Source: Ruegeria arenilitoris (GTDB lineage: Bacteria; Pseudomonadota; Alphaproteobacteria; Rhodobacterales; Rhodobacteraceae). Taken from it: 64,000 nucleotides of DNA. Both the position numbers and the translations under genes were made by a program. Location: contig NZ_WPYP01000001.1 in assembly GCF_013030985.1 (NCBI RefSeq), positions 868,001 to 932,000 on the forward strand, in the 5' to 3' direction. This document shows positions 1 to 6,777 of the stretch, piece after piece. The notes under the pieces were generated by a model that was given only the letters and a program-made list of their open reading frames with translations, was not told where the DNA came from and did not search any database. Each line of letters starts with the position of its first letter. Position 1 is the stretch's first letter.

Positions 1-343
1 CCATCAACGCATGCAAAGCGTCTTCTCCAGTATGGCCAAACGGTGTGTGTCCAAGATCATGGGCCAGCGCCACCGCCTCGGTCAGTTCCGGGTTCAGGCC
101 CAAGGCCCCAGAAATCGTGCGCGCGACCTGTGCCACTTCGATGGAATGAGTCAAACGGGTGCGATAGCTGTCACCCTCATGCTCAACAAACACTTGCGTC
201 TTGTGTTTTAGCCGCCGAAACGCGCTGGCATGAATGATACGGTCGCGATCACGCTGAAAGCATGACCGAAAACTGCTCTCCTCCTCCGGCACAAGCCGCC
301 CTCTTGCGCGGCCTGGGTCCGAGGCAAAACCCGCTCTGTCCAA
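1..343 (-). CDS. dgt: dGTPase-like dNTP triphosphohydrolase, HD superfamily (3' end cut by window edge)
   Basis: N-terminal 114 codons of a deoxyguanosinetriphosphate triphosphohydrolase-like protein; the rest lies left of the window. Enzymes of this family hydrolyse dNTPs to deoxynucleoside and triphosphate. Visible are the family signature [20 protein letters not shown] (about residues 30-49), the [12 protein letters not shown] segment carrying the first HD-domain His (about 66), and the metal-binding HD pair in [13 protein letters not shown] (about 93-105). No ATG or GTG is available after the upstream in-frame stop, so I place the start at TTG 343, which has an AAGGA ribosome-binding site eight bases upstream. 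It diverges from erpA, leaving a 76-bp shared promoter region. The family call is secure; the start is likely. Confidence 0.9.
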   Translation of the reverse strand, partial: MDRAGFASDPGRARGRLVPEEESSFRSCFQRDRDRIIHASAFRRLKHKTQVFVEHEGDSYRTRLTHSIEVAQVARTISGALGLNPELTEAVALAHDLGHTPFGHTGEDALHALM

Positions 344-419
344 AGGTCTTGTCCTTGTCGCCTGTCCTTAGGTTTCATATATTGTACTGCGGTAAGGAAA
401 TAAACCTTTGGAGTCCGGC

Positions 420-743
420 ATGAATCTGCCCCCAACAGTGACAGAACGCGCCTTTGATCGCCTGGCCGAGATCGGTGCCGCAGATCAGGGACAAGCCCTG
501 CGCATTGCGGTAGAGGGCGGCGGATGTTCCGGTTTTCAATACGAAATCGCACTGGACGAGCCAAAAGAAGACGATCTTGTGCTGGAAGGCAAGGGTCAGA
601 AAGTCATCGTGGATTCCATTTCCCTGCCGTTTCTGGAAAACGCGGTGATCGACTTCACTCAGGAACTGATCGGCGCGCGCTTTGTGATCGAAAACCCCAA
701 CGCCACCTCTTCCTGCGGCTGCGGTACATCTTTTTCGATGTAG
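420..743 (+). CDS. erpA: A-type iron-sulfur cluster carrier/insertion protein ErpA (HesB/IscA family)
   Basis: A 107-residue A-type carrier that receives Fe-S clusters and hands them to apo-proteins in the cytoplasm. The three cluster-binding cysteines of the family are present: one in GGGCSGFQY (about residue 40) and the C-terminal SCGCG pair (about 101-103). The length matches the family. The ATG at 420 is preceded by GGAG at six bases; an in-frame TTG four codons upstream has no good ribosome-binding site. It is divergent from dgt and followed by a hairpin with a T-run that looks like its terminator. ErpA versus IscA cannot be separated with certainty from sequence alone, but no isc or suf genes are nearby, which favours ErpA. 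Confidence 0.88.
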   Translation: MNLPPTVTERAFDRLAEIGAADQGQALRIAVEGGGCSGFQYEIALDEPKEDDLVLEGKGQKVIVDSISLPFLENAVIDFTQELIGARFVIENPNATSSCGCGTSFSM

Positions 744-751
744 TCATCGGT

Positions 752-797
752 GGGGGCTTTGCCCGCACACCCCCAGGATATTTTTAGCCAGATGAAG
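752..797 (+). repeat. Hairpin plus TATTTTTGGCCAGATGAAG-type intergenic repeat, copy 1 (also erpA terminator)
   Basis: GGGGG (752-756) pairs with CCCCC (770-774), followed by AGGATATTTTTAGCC and AGATGAAG (775-797). The stem followed by five T residues just after the erpA stop can act as an intrinsic terminator. The sequence from 777 to 797 recurs at three other places in the window, each time preceded by a hairpin and followed a few bases later by GGATC. Confidence 0.7.
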
Positions 798-907
798 CAG
801 GGATCCGCTCTCCGACCATCCGACGGAGAGCTTCACCTGGCGCGGTCATCGGCGTCCCCGCCTGTACCGCACGATTATTTTTTACCAAATTGGTTAATGA
901 TCCGTTT

Positions 908-952
908 CTTCATCTGGCCAAAAATATCCCGGAGCGCGAGGCAGAGCCTCGC
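908..952 (-). repeat. Hairpin plus TATTTTTGGCCAGATGAAG intergenic repeat, copy 2
   Basis: Read on the minus strand: GCGAGGC (952-946), loop TCT, GCCTCGC (942-936), then CTCCGGGATATTTTTGGCC and AGATGAAG ending at 908, followed by AAACGGATC. It faces copy 1, so the two form an inverted pair around a 110-bp spacer between erpA and xth. The spacer contains one more small stem, CTCTCCG/CGGAGAG (about 808-830), and no gene. Confidence 0.7.
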
Positions 953-1024
953 AACCCAGTCATCCACCTTGCCGTTGGGCTAGTTCTGGGCGATAGGTTG
1001 CCTTAAGCCACCGGAGGATCGCGC

Positions 1025-1804
1025 ATGAAAATCGCCACGTTCAACATCAACGGCATCAAAGCGCGGGCCGAGGCCCTACCCCGATGGCTGGACGAGACGC
1101 AGCCGGACATCGTGCTTTTGCAAGAGATCAAGTCAGTCGATGAAAACTTCCCCCGCGAGATGTTCGAAGAGCGGGGTTATAACGTCGAAACGCACGGACA
1201 GAAGAGCTTCAACGGTGTGGCGATATTGTCCAAGCTACCGCTGGAGGACGTATCCCGAGGCTTGCCCGGCGACGACGAGGACGAACAGGCGCGCTGGATT
1301 GAGGCCACGGTGATTGGCAAACAGGCGCTGCGCATTTGCGGGCTGTACCTACCGAACGGCAACCCGGCGCCCGGACCAAAATACGATTACAAACTGGCCT
1401 GGATGGAGCGCTTGTATCGCCGCGCGCGTGACTTGATGGCAAGCGAAGAAGTGGCATTGATGGCGGGTGACTACAACATCATCCCACAAGCCGAGGATGC
1501 GGCCCGCCCGGATGCCTGGCGCGAAGACGCCCTATTCCGACCCGAAAGCAGGGCCGCATTTCGCAAGATCTTGAACCTCGGGTTCACCGAAGCCTTTCGC
1601 GCGCGCACGCAGGGTCCGGGGCACTATTCCTTCTGGGACTATCAGGCCGGAGCATGGAACAAGAATGACGGCATCCGCATCGATCATTTTCTACTGACGC
1701 CGCAAGCCGCTGACCTGATGCGCGACTGCCAGATTGATTCAGCGGTGCGCGGGCACGAGAAGCCTTCGGATCACGTGCCGGTCTGGGTCGATCTCGACCT
1801 GTGA
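1025..1804 (+). CDS. xth: Exodeoxyribonuclease III (AP endonuclease, EEP family)
   Basis: A 259-residue Mg-dependent AP endonuclease and 3'-5' exonuclease that acts in base excision repair. Motifs of the EEP superfamily are in order: FNINGIKAR at the N-terminus, LLQEIK with the metal-binding Glu (about residue 38), GLYLPNGN, the catalytic GDYNI (about 148-152), DGIRIDHFLLT, and the C-terminal SDHVPVW with the catalytic His. Length is normal for ExoA/XthA. The ATG at 1025 is preceded by GGAGG. The gene stands alone on the plus strand and converges with the FAD monooxygenase only 4 bp downstream, so the two transcripts must terminate inside or beyond each other. Confidence 0.95.
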   Translation: MKIATFNINGIKARAEALPRWLDETQPDIVLLQEIKSVDENFPREMFEERGYNVETHGQKSFNGVAILSKLPLEDVSRGLPGDDEDEQARWIEATVIGKQALRICGLYLPNGNPAPGPKYDYKLAWMERLYRRARDLMASEEVALMAGDYNIIPQAEDAARPDAWREDALFRPESRAAFRKILNLGFTEAFRARTQGPGHYSFWDYQAGAWNKNDGIRIDHFLLTPQAADLMRDCQIDSAVRGHEKPSDHVPVWVDLDL

Positions 1805-1808
1805 CCGG

Positions 1809-2960
1809 TCACGTCGTCGCGTCGTAGCTGTAGATCCACTCGTATTTCTTTGACAGTTGCGCTCCGACGGCCATCAGCGCCATCTGCGCCGCCAGTCGCA
1901 TGGGACCGCGCAGGTGGAAGTTGCGGGCATTGGCTCCGGCGGCGGCAACCACTTGTTTCGCCCTGGGGCGGCGCTGAGTTTCGTAGGCGGCAAGGGCTTG
2001 TTTCACACCTGATTGGTTTTCGAAGGCACGGGCCAGAATCCACGCATCCTCCAGCGCCAGACATGCGCCCTGCGCCATGAAAGGCAGCGTGGGATGCGCG
2101 GCATCACCTAGCAAAGCCAAGCGCCCGTTTTGCCAGCTTTTCGCAACCGGGCGCAGAAACAGGGCCCAGAGGTGGGTCTCGGTCACTTCGGCTAGAATAT
2201 CGCGCACCGGACCGCCGAAATCGGCAAAGCGCGCGCGCAGATCGTCCGGGTCGCCTTGCAGACGCCAGCCTTCCTCCTGCCAATCCGAACGCTCTTCAAT
2301 CGCAACCACATTCATCAGACGTTGGTCACGCAGCGGATAAGTGACCACATGACGGCCCGGCCCCATGGTCAGCGACGCGCCGGGAATCTCTTCGCGCTGC
2401 GACCAGGGGATCGTTGCGCGCCATGCGATCTGATGGGTGAACTGAGGTGTCTCGGTGCCGTTCAGGATCGGCCGGATCTCGCTGCGCCCTCCGTCTGCGG
2501 CAATGACGCAATCCGAGCGTCGTCGCTCACCGCCGTCCAGTACGACCTCGGCCTCGCTTGGGTGTTTGACTACCTTCGTCACCCGCGCATCCAGCCGGAT
2601 ATCGACACCTGCATCCCGCGCCGCCCGTTGCAACAGGTCCAGAAGATCGGCACGGTGATAGTAATAGGTCGGACCGGCAGCGGGTGTGGGAACCCGGCTA
2701 ATCACACGGCCCTTACGGTAATCGCGCAGTATCGTTCCGTGGGAAAGCTGCCCATCCTCGGGCACCTTCCCAATCACACCAAGAGCCCGCAGAACCGCAA
2801 TGCCGTTGGCGCTGATCTGCAGTCCAGCGCCGACCTCGGTCAGGGCCAGAGCCTGCTCTAGTACCGTAACCTGCGCCCCGCGTTGCCGCAGCGCCAGCGC
2901 TGCTGCCAGCCCCCCGATGCCGCCGCCGATGACACTGAAATTCAGACCTTCGATATTCAT
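1809..2960 (-). CDS. FAD-dependent aromatic monooxygenase (salicylate/3-hydroxybenzoate hydroxylase-like)
   Basis: A 383-residue single-component flavoprotein monooxygenase of the p-hydroxybenzoate hydroxylase class. It has the Rossmann GxGxxG motif (GGGIGGLAAALAL, residues 11-24) with an acidic strand end (VLEQ), the DG motif (VIAADGGRS, about 155) and the GD motif binding FAD ribityl (RLALLGDAAHPTLPF, about 285). The family hydroxylates aromatic acids using NAD(P)H and O2. No ring-cleavage or other catabolic genes are nearby, so the substrate cannot be inferred; salicylate, 3-hydroxybenzoate, kynurenine-type or quinolone-type substrates are all possible. It lies downstream of dksA on the same strand but after a strong terminator. 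Confidence 0.85.
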   Translation of the reverse strand: MNIEGLNFSVIGGGIGGLAAALALRQRGAQVTVLEQALALTEVGAGLQISANGIAVLRALGVIGKVPEDGQLSHGTILRDYRKGRVISRVPTPAAGPTYYYHRADLLDLLQRAARDAGVDIRLDARVTKVVKHPSEAEVVLDGGERRRSDCVIAADGGRSEIRPILNGTETPQFTHQIAWRATIPWSQREEIPGASLTMGPGRHVVTYPLRDQRLMNVVAIEERSDWQEEGWRLQGDPDDLRARFADFGGPVRDILAEVTETHLWALFLRPVAKSWQNGRLALLGDAAHPTLPFMAQGACLALEDAWILARAFENQSGVKQALAAYETQRRPRAKQVVAAAGANARNFHLRGPMRLAAQMALMAVGAQLSKKYEWIYSYDATT

Positions 2961-2977
2961 GGCACCGCCTTAACGCA

Positions 2978-3007
2978 AAAACGCCGGAGCGACAGGCCCC
3001 GGCGTTG
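2978..3007 (-). terminator. Intrinsic terminator of dksA
   Basis: On the minus strand AACGCCGG (3007-3000) pairs perfectly with CCGGCGTT (2988-2981) around an 11-nt loop, followed by a T-run (complement of 2982-2978). It sits 25 bp after the dksA stop and separates dksA from the monooxygenase. Confidence 0.85.
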
Positions 3008-3031
3008 GTGTTTTCCCGAATTTCCCAGCGA

Positions 3032-3508
3032 TCAATCGTCGCGGTGAACCTTCTCGCGGCGCTCGTGGCGCTCCTGCGCCTCAAGCGTCATTGTGGCGAT
3101 CGGACGCGCATCCAGACGCTTCAGCGAGATCGGGTCGCCCGTCATCTCGCAATAGCCGTACTCACCCTCGTCGATGCGGCGCAGGGCCGAGTCGATCTTG
3201 GCCACCAGCTTGCGCTGACGGTCGCGGGTGCGCAGCTCCAGCGCGCGATCGGTCTCTTCGCTCGCGCGGTCAGCAACGTCCGGAATGTTACGGGTGTTGT
3301 CCTGCAGCCCTTCAATCGTGTCGCGGCTGCCCGCCAAAAGTTCATTCTTCCAATCCAGCAGCTTGCGACGGAAATACTCAAGCTGACGGTCATTCATGAA
3401 AGGCTCATCTTCGGCCGGACGGTAATCCTCCGGCAGAAAAACTTCCTGCTTCATCTTTGCTCCCTCGGTATGGCCAGAAACGTCGGTTGCTGTTGTTTCA
3501 CCTGACAT
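3032..3508 (-). CDS. dksA: RNA polymerase-binding transcription factor DksA, single-cysteine type
   Basis: DksA binds the RNA polymerase secondary channel and, with ppGpp, tunes rRNA and stress promoters. The coiled-coil tip motif DxxDxA is intact (PDVADRA, residues 76-82), as is the LELRTRDRQRKL helix. The C-terminal zinc-finger region keeps only the first of the four cysteines found in E. coli DksA (GYGYCEMTG, Cys120); the others are Thr, Met or Leu. One-cysteine DksA proteins are known from Rhodobacter sphaeroides. Two in-frame ATGs each have a strong ribosome-binding site: 3508 (AGGGAG, 158 aa) and 3454 (GAGGGAG, 140 aa, beginning MKQEVFLPED). The conserved part starts at the second, so the shorter form may be the main product. 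Confidence 0.92.
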   Translation of the reverse strand: MSGETTATDVSGHTEGAKMKQEVFLPEDYRPAEDEPFMNDRQLEYFRRKLLDWKNELLAGSRDTIEGLQDNTRNIPDVADRASEETDRALELRTRDRQRKLVAKIDSALRRIDEGEYGYCEMTGDPISLKRLDARPIATMTLEAQERHERREKVHRDD

Positions 3509-3824
3509 TTGGCTCTCCCTTCTGCGGAGCGTGTATCCGACGCGCGTTAGAATGTCACTACACAAACGTCGTCTTGATACGTCACGTTCCGGACTTGTCT
3601 AAATATGAGACATATAACAACAAAACCTTGTTTTTCTGCGGAAAACATTGGGCGATTTTGCGGCGAACCACAACCAAAGGATCATTCGATTTCGGTCGAA
3701 TCACGCCAAAGAGATTGAAGTCGCAGCGAAATTTGCGGTGCCGGACGCCGCGGCCCGCTTGTCAAAATCTCCGCCTCTCTGTAACCCGAACACCACAGAT
3801 TGCGCGAAACCACACGAGGGGCCC
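3509..3824. other. Intergenic region between divergent dksA and moxR
   Basis: This 316-bp gap must hold the promoters of both dksA (minus) and the moxR gene (plus). It is AT-richer than its surroundings. The only structure I see is a small inverted repeat, TGTCT-N7-AGACA (3596-3612). No confident -35/-10 pair or coding region was found. Confidence 0.5.
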
Positions 3825-4670
3825 ATGACCGCACGTTTCCAAGGCACCGCAGAATATGTTGCCACCGATGACCTGACCATTGCGGTAAACGCTGCCGTGA
3901 CGCTGGAACGTCCGCTGCTGGTCAAGGGCGAGCCGGGCACTGGCAAGACCGAACTGGCCAAACAGGTGGCCGGCGCGCTGGGGCTGACGATGATCGAGTG
4001 GAACGTGAAATCCACCACCCGTGCCCAGCAGGGCCTGTATGAATATGACGCCGTCAGCCGCCTGCGCGACAGCCAACTAGGCGACGAGCGCGTGCATGAC
4101 GTGTCGAACTATATCCGCAAGGGCAAGCTGTGGCAGGCGTTCGAGACCGACGAAAAGGTCGTTCTGCTGATTGATGAGATCGACAAGGCCGATATCGAGT
4201 TTCCCAACGACCTGCTGCAGGAACTCGATAAGATGGAGTTCCACGTCTACGAGACCGGTGAGACGATCCGGGCCAGGCATCGTCCTATCGTGATCATCAC
4301 CTCGAACAACGAAAAAGAACTGCCCGACGCCTTCCTGCGCCGCTGTTTCTTCCACTATATCCGCTTCCCGGACGAGGCGACCATGCGCCGGATCGTCGAG
4401 GTGCATCACCCCGGCATCAAGGATGCGCTGCTGACCACTGCGCTGACCCAGTTTTATGAAATCCGCGAGACGCAGGGGCTGAAGAAAAAGCCTTCGACTT
4501 CCGAGGTTCTGGACTGGCTGAAACTGCTGCTGGCCGAGGATCTGACATCCGAAGACCTGAAACGCGATGGGGCCAATGCCCTGCCCAAGCTGCACGGTGC
4601 TCTGCTGAAGAACGAACAGGACGTGCATCTGTTCGAACGCCTGGCGTTCATGGCGCGGGGAAAACGCTGA
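3825..4670 (+). CDS. MoxR-family AAA+ ATPase
   Basis: A 281-residue AAA+ ATPase of the MoxR group, cytoplasmic chaperone-like proteins that usually work with VWA-domain partners. Walker A is GEPGTGKT (35-42), Walker B LLIDE (114-118), sensor 1 lies in IVIITSNNEKE, and the arginine-finger region is DAFLRRCFFHYI. I chose ATG 3825, preceded by GAGGGG; an in-frame frame extends 177 bp upstream but lacks family similarity. A CoxE-like VWA gene lies 2.1 kb downstream in the same direction, with three genes between, which supports a MoxR-VWA pair. The client is unknown. Confidence 0.9.
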   Translation: MTARFQGTAEYVATDDLTIAVNAAVTLERPLLVKGEPGTGKTELAKQVAGALGLTMIEWNVKSTTRAQQGLYEYDAVSRLRDSQLGDERVHDVSNYIRKGKLWQAFETDEKVVLLIDEIDKADIEFPNDLLQELDKMEFHVYETGETIRARHRPIVIITSNNEKELPDAFLRRCFFHYIRFPDEATMRRIVEVHHPGIKDALLTTALTQFYEIRETQGLKKKPSTSEVLDWLKLLLAEDLTSEDLKRDGANALPKLHGALLKNEQDVHLFERLAFMARGKR

Positions 4671-4786
4671 ACCCGTAGACCCGTGGGGGATCGCCGCTTG
4701 CCTTGAGCAGAGCAGCCTGTCAGCATTGCAGCTGGCGGCCCGGTGCATCCGGGCTATGTATGACCGAACAAGACGGGACATTCTGA

Positions 4787-5236
4787 ATGGCTGACACTCT
4801 GACCATCCGCGCGTTGCGGCCCAAAGACCGCGCTGAATGGTCCGACATGTGGCGAGACTATCTGGCGTTTTATGAAACGGCCGTGCCGGATGAGACCTAC
4901 GAGTCGACCTTTGCCCGCCTGCTGGGTGACGACCCGAATGATTTCTCGTGCTTTGTCGCGGAACAAAATGGGCAATTGTTGGGACTGACCCATTACCTGT
5001 TTCACCGCAACATCTGGAAGGAGGAAAGCGTCTGCTATCTGCAGGACCTGTTTGCCCGCCCCAAAGCGCGCGGCACCGGCGTGGGTCGTGCCCTGATCCA
5101 GGCAGTGTATGACGAAGCCGACCGGCAAGGTGCCCCGTCCGTCTACTGGCTGACGCAGGAGTTCAACCACACGGCCCGCAAGCTGTATGACCGCATCGGT
5201 AAGCAGACCCCTTTCATCAGGTATCAGCGCCCGTGA
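4787..5236 (+). CDS. GNAT family N-acetyltransferase
   Basis: A 149-residue Gcn5-related N-acetyltransferase. The acetyl-CoA pyrophosphate-binding motif A is visible as CYLQDLFARPKARGTGVGRALIQAV (about residues 83-107; RGTGVG is the Q/RxxGxG/A loop). The C-terminal segment WLTQEFNHTARKLYDRIG matches motif B of the YncA/diamine acetyltransferase-like group. The substrate is not predictable. The stop codon overlaps the start of the DUF2927 gene by one base (TGATG), so the two are translationally coupled. Confidence 0.88.
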   Translation: MADTLTIRALRPKDRAEWSDMWRDYLAFYETAVPDETYESTFARLLGDDPNDFSCFVAEQNGQLLGLTHYLFHRNIWKEESVCYLQDLFARPKARGTGVGRALIQAVYDEADRQGAPSVYWLTQEFNHTARKLYDRIGKQTPFIRYQRP

Positions 5237-6600
5237 TGCGATGGGCCGCGATCCTTGCCGCTTTGGCGCTGGCGGGCTGCGCGGCAGTAGAGCCGGTCGA
5301 GGTCCCGACCCGCGTTCAGGCCATCGAGGAAAAACTGCCTCCGGCCAAGGCCTTCACCCGTTCGTCCCCGACGCCGGCAAGCCGGTCGAATGCGAACATT
5401 GCGGCTGACTTCCTGTCCCTGCATTTCGCGCTGGAAGGCGGCGCCCAACTGCCGGTGTTCACCCGGTTCGAAACCCCGATCACCGTGCGCCTGACCGGTG
5501 CGCCCACCCCGTCGATGCAGCGTGACCTGACGCGCCTGCTGAACCGCCTGCGCAACGAGGCCGGGATCAACATCCGCCAAATTTCGGACGGCGCAGCCAA
5601 TATCACAGTCGAAGCCGTCAGTCAGGACGACATCCATGCCATCCTGCCACAAGCGGCCTGTTTCGTGGTGCCCAATGCCTCGAGCTTTGAGGAATATCGC
5701 CGCGACCGACGCAAGCAGAAAAGCAGCTGGTCGCGCCTGCGCAGCCGCGAACGACTGGGCGTGTTCATCCCCTACGACGTCAGCCCGCAGGAAAAACGCG
5801 ACTGCCTGCATGAAGAAATCGCGCAGGCGCTGGGGCCATTGAACGACCTCTATCACCTGCCGGATTCGGTGTTCAACGACGACAATATCCATACCGTTCT
5901 GACCGGGTTCGACATGCTGATCCTGCGCGCAACCTATGCGCCCGAACTGCGCAGCGGCATGACCCGCGCACAGGTCAAAACTGCCCTGCCCGGCATTCTC
6001 AGCCGCCTGAACCCGCGCGGAGACACCCTGCCCGCGCAACCGGTTTCCGAGACTCCGCGTGAGTGGATCAATGCGATCCAGAAATCCCTGCGACCGACAC
6101 GCGGGACGCAAAGACGTAAACGAGACGCCCAACTGGCCGCCCGGATCGGGCAGGAGCAAGGCTGGACCGACCACCGCCGCGCCTATCCCTATTACGTGTT
6201 GGGCCGCATGGAGCAGTTCGACAACCCACAGGCGGCGCTGCGCAACTACCAGACCGCCCTGCAGTTCCTGCGCGCCACACCCGGCACCGAGGTTCATCAG
6301 GCCTATATCACCACCCAAACCGCCGCCTATGCGCTGGCGCAAGGCAAAGGCCCCGAGGTTCTGCCTGAACTGGACAAGGCCATAGACGTGATGACACGGG
6401 CCGAAAATGCCTCGCAGCTGGCCACGTTGCTGTTGCTGAAATCCGAAGCGCTCAATCAGGCAGGCCGGACCGCGCAGGCACGTTCCGTCAGGCTGGACAG
6501 TCTGGCATGGGCGCGCTACGGCTTCGGCTCGGAAACGGTGGTCCGGTCGCTGATGCAGGACGTTGCGGAAGGACCCCCCAACAAAAACAGGGGCGGATAA
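5236..6600 (+). CDS. DUF2927 domain lipoprotein
   Basis: A 454-residue predicted lipoprotein: a short hydrophobic leader ends in the lipobox LALAGC (about residues 9-14), so it should be anchored in the periplasm. The central part fits DUF2927, with the conserved segment CLHEEIAQALGPLNDLYHLPDSVFND split across about residues 190-215 and HTVLTGFDMLILRATYAPELR after it. The HEE..Q stretch resembles a zinc-peptidase helix but lacks the second His of HExxH, so I do not call it a protease. The C-terminal 150 residues look helical and repeat-like (possibly TPR). ATG 5236 overlaps the previous stop; a GTG one codon earlier is an alternative. Function unknown; the context suggests a role with the MoxR/VWA pair. 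Confidence 0.85.
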   Translation: MRWAAILAALALAGCAAVEPVEVPTRVQAIEEKLPPAKAFTRSSPTPASRSNANIAADFLSLHFALEGGAQLPVFTRFETPITVRLTGAPTPSMQRDLTRLLNRLRNEAGINIRQISDGAANITVEAVSQDDIHAILPQAACFVVPNASSFEEYRRDRRKQKSSWSRLRSRERLGVFIPYDVSPQEKRDCLHEEIAQALGPLNDLYHLPDSVFNDDNIHTVLTGFDMLILRATYAPELRSGMTRAQVKTALPGILSRLNPRGDTLPAQPVSETPREWINAIQKSLRPTRGTQRRKRDAQLAARIGQEQGWTDHRRAYPYYVLGRMEQFDNPQAALRNYQTALQFLRATPGTEVHQAYITTQTAAYALAQGKGPEVLPELDKAIDVMTRAENASQLATLLLLKSEALNQAGRTAQARSVRLDSLAWARYGFGSETVVRSLMQDVAEGPPNKNRGG

Positions 6601-6603
6601 CGC

Positions 6604-6774
6604 ATGGTTGTGGTTTTGGGAATGGCGGTACTGGGGGCAATCCTTGGGGCGCTGACGGCACGCAAACGCAATGGCAACGGTGCCGACGTGGCCCAATACG
6701 CTGCCGGGTACGGCATCGCCTTTGCGCTGGTCGGGCTGGTGTTGTCGCTGGTCCTTGTCAGGTTTGTGGGGTAA
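6604..6774 (+). CDS. Small two-helix membrane protein (56 aa), function unknown
   Basis: A short open frame fitted exactly between the DUF2927 gene (3 bp gap) and the VWA gene (3 bp gap). Translation starts at ATG 6604 (MVVVLGMAVLGAILGAL) and stops at TAA 6772. It predicts two membrane helices (about residues 2-18 and 33-54) joined by a positively charged turn (ARKRNGNG), so both ends may lie on the periplasmic side. The tight packing and lack of any other reading in this interval support it as a real member of the operon. I recognise no family. Confidence 0.7.
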   Translation: MVVVLGMAVLGAILGALTARKRNGNGADVAQYAAGYGIAFALVGLVLSLVLVRFVG

Positions 6775-6777
6775 GCG

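Noticed and set aside
1809..2960. UbiH-type ubiquinone hydroxylase
   Set aside because: Motif spacing and size fit the salicylate/3-hydroxybenzoate hydroxylase group better, and no other ubiquinone gene is nearby.
5780..5850. HExxH zinc protease motif in the DUF2927 protein
   Set aside because: The stretch reads HEEIAQ, so the second His is missing; a catalytic claim is not supported.
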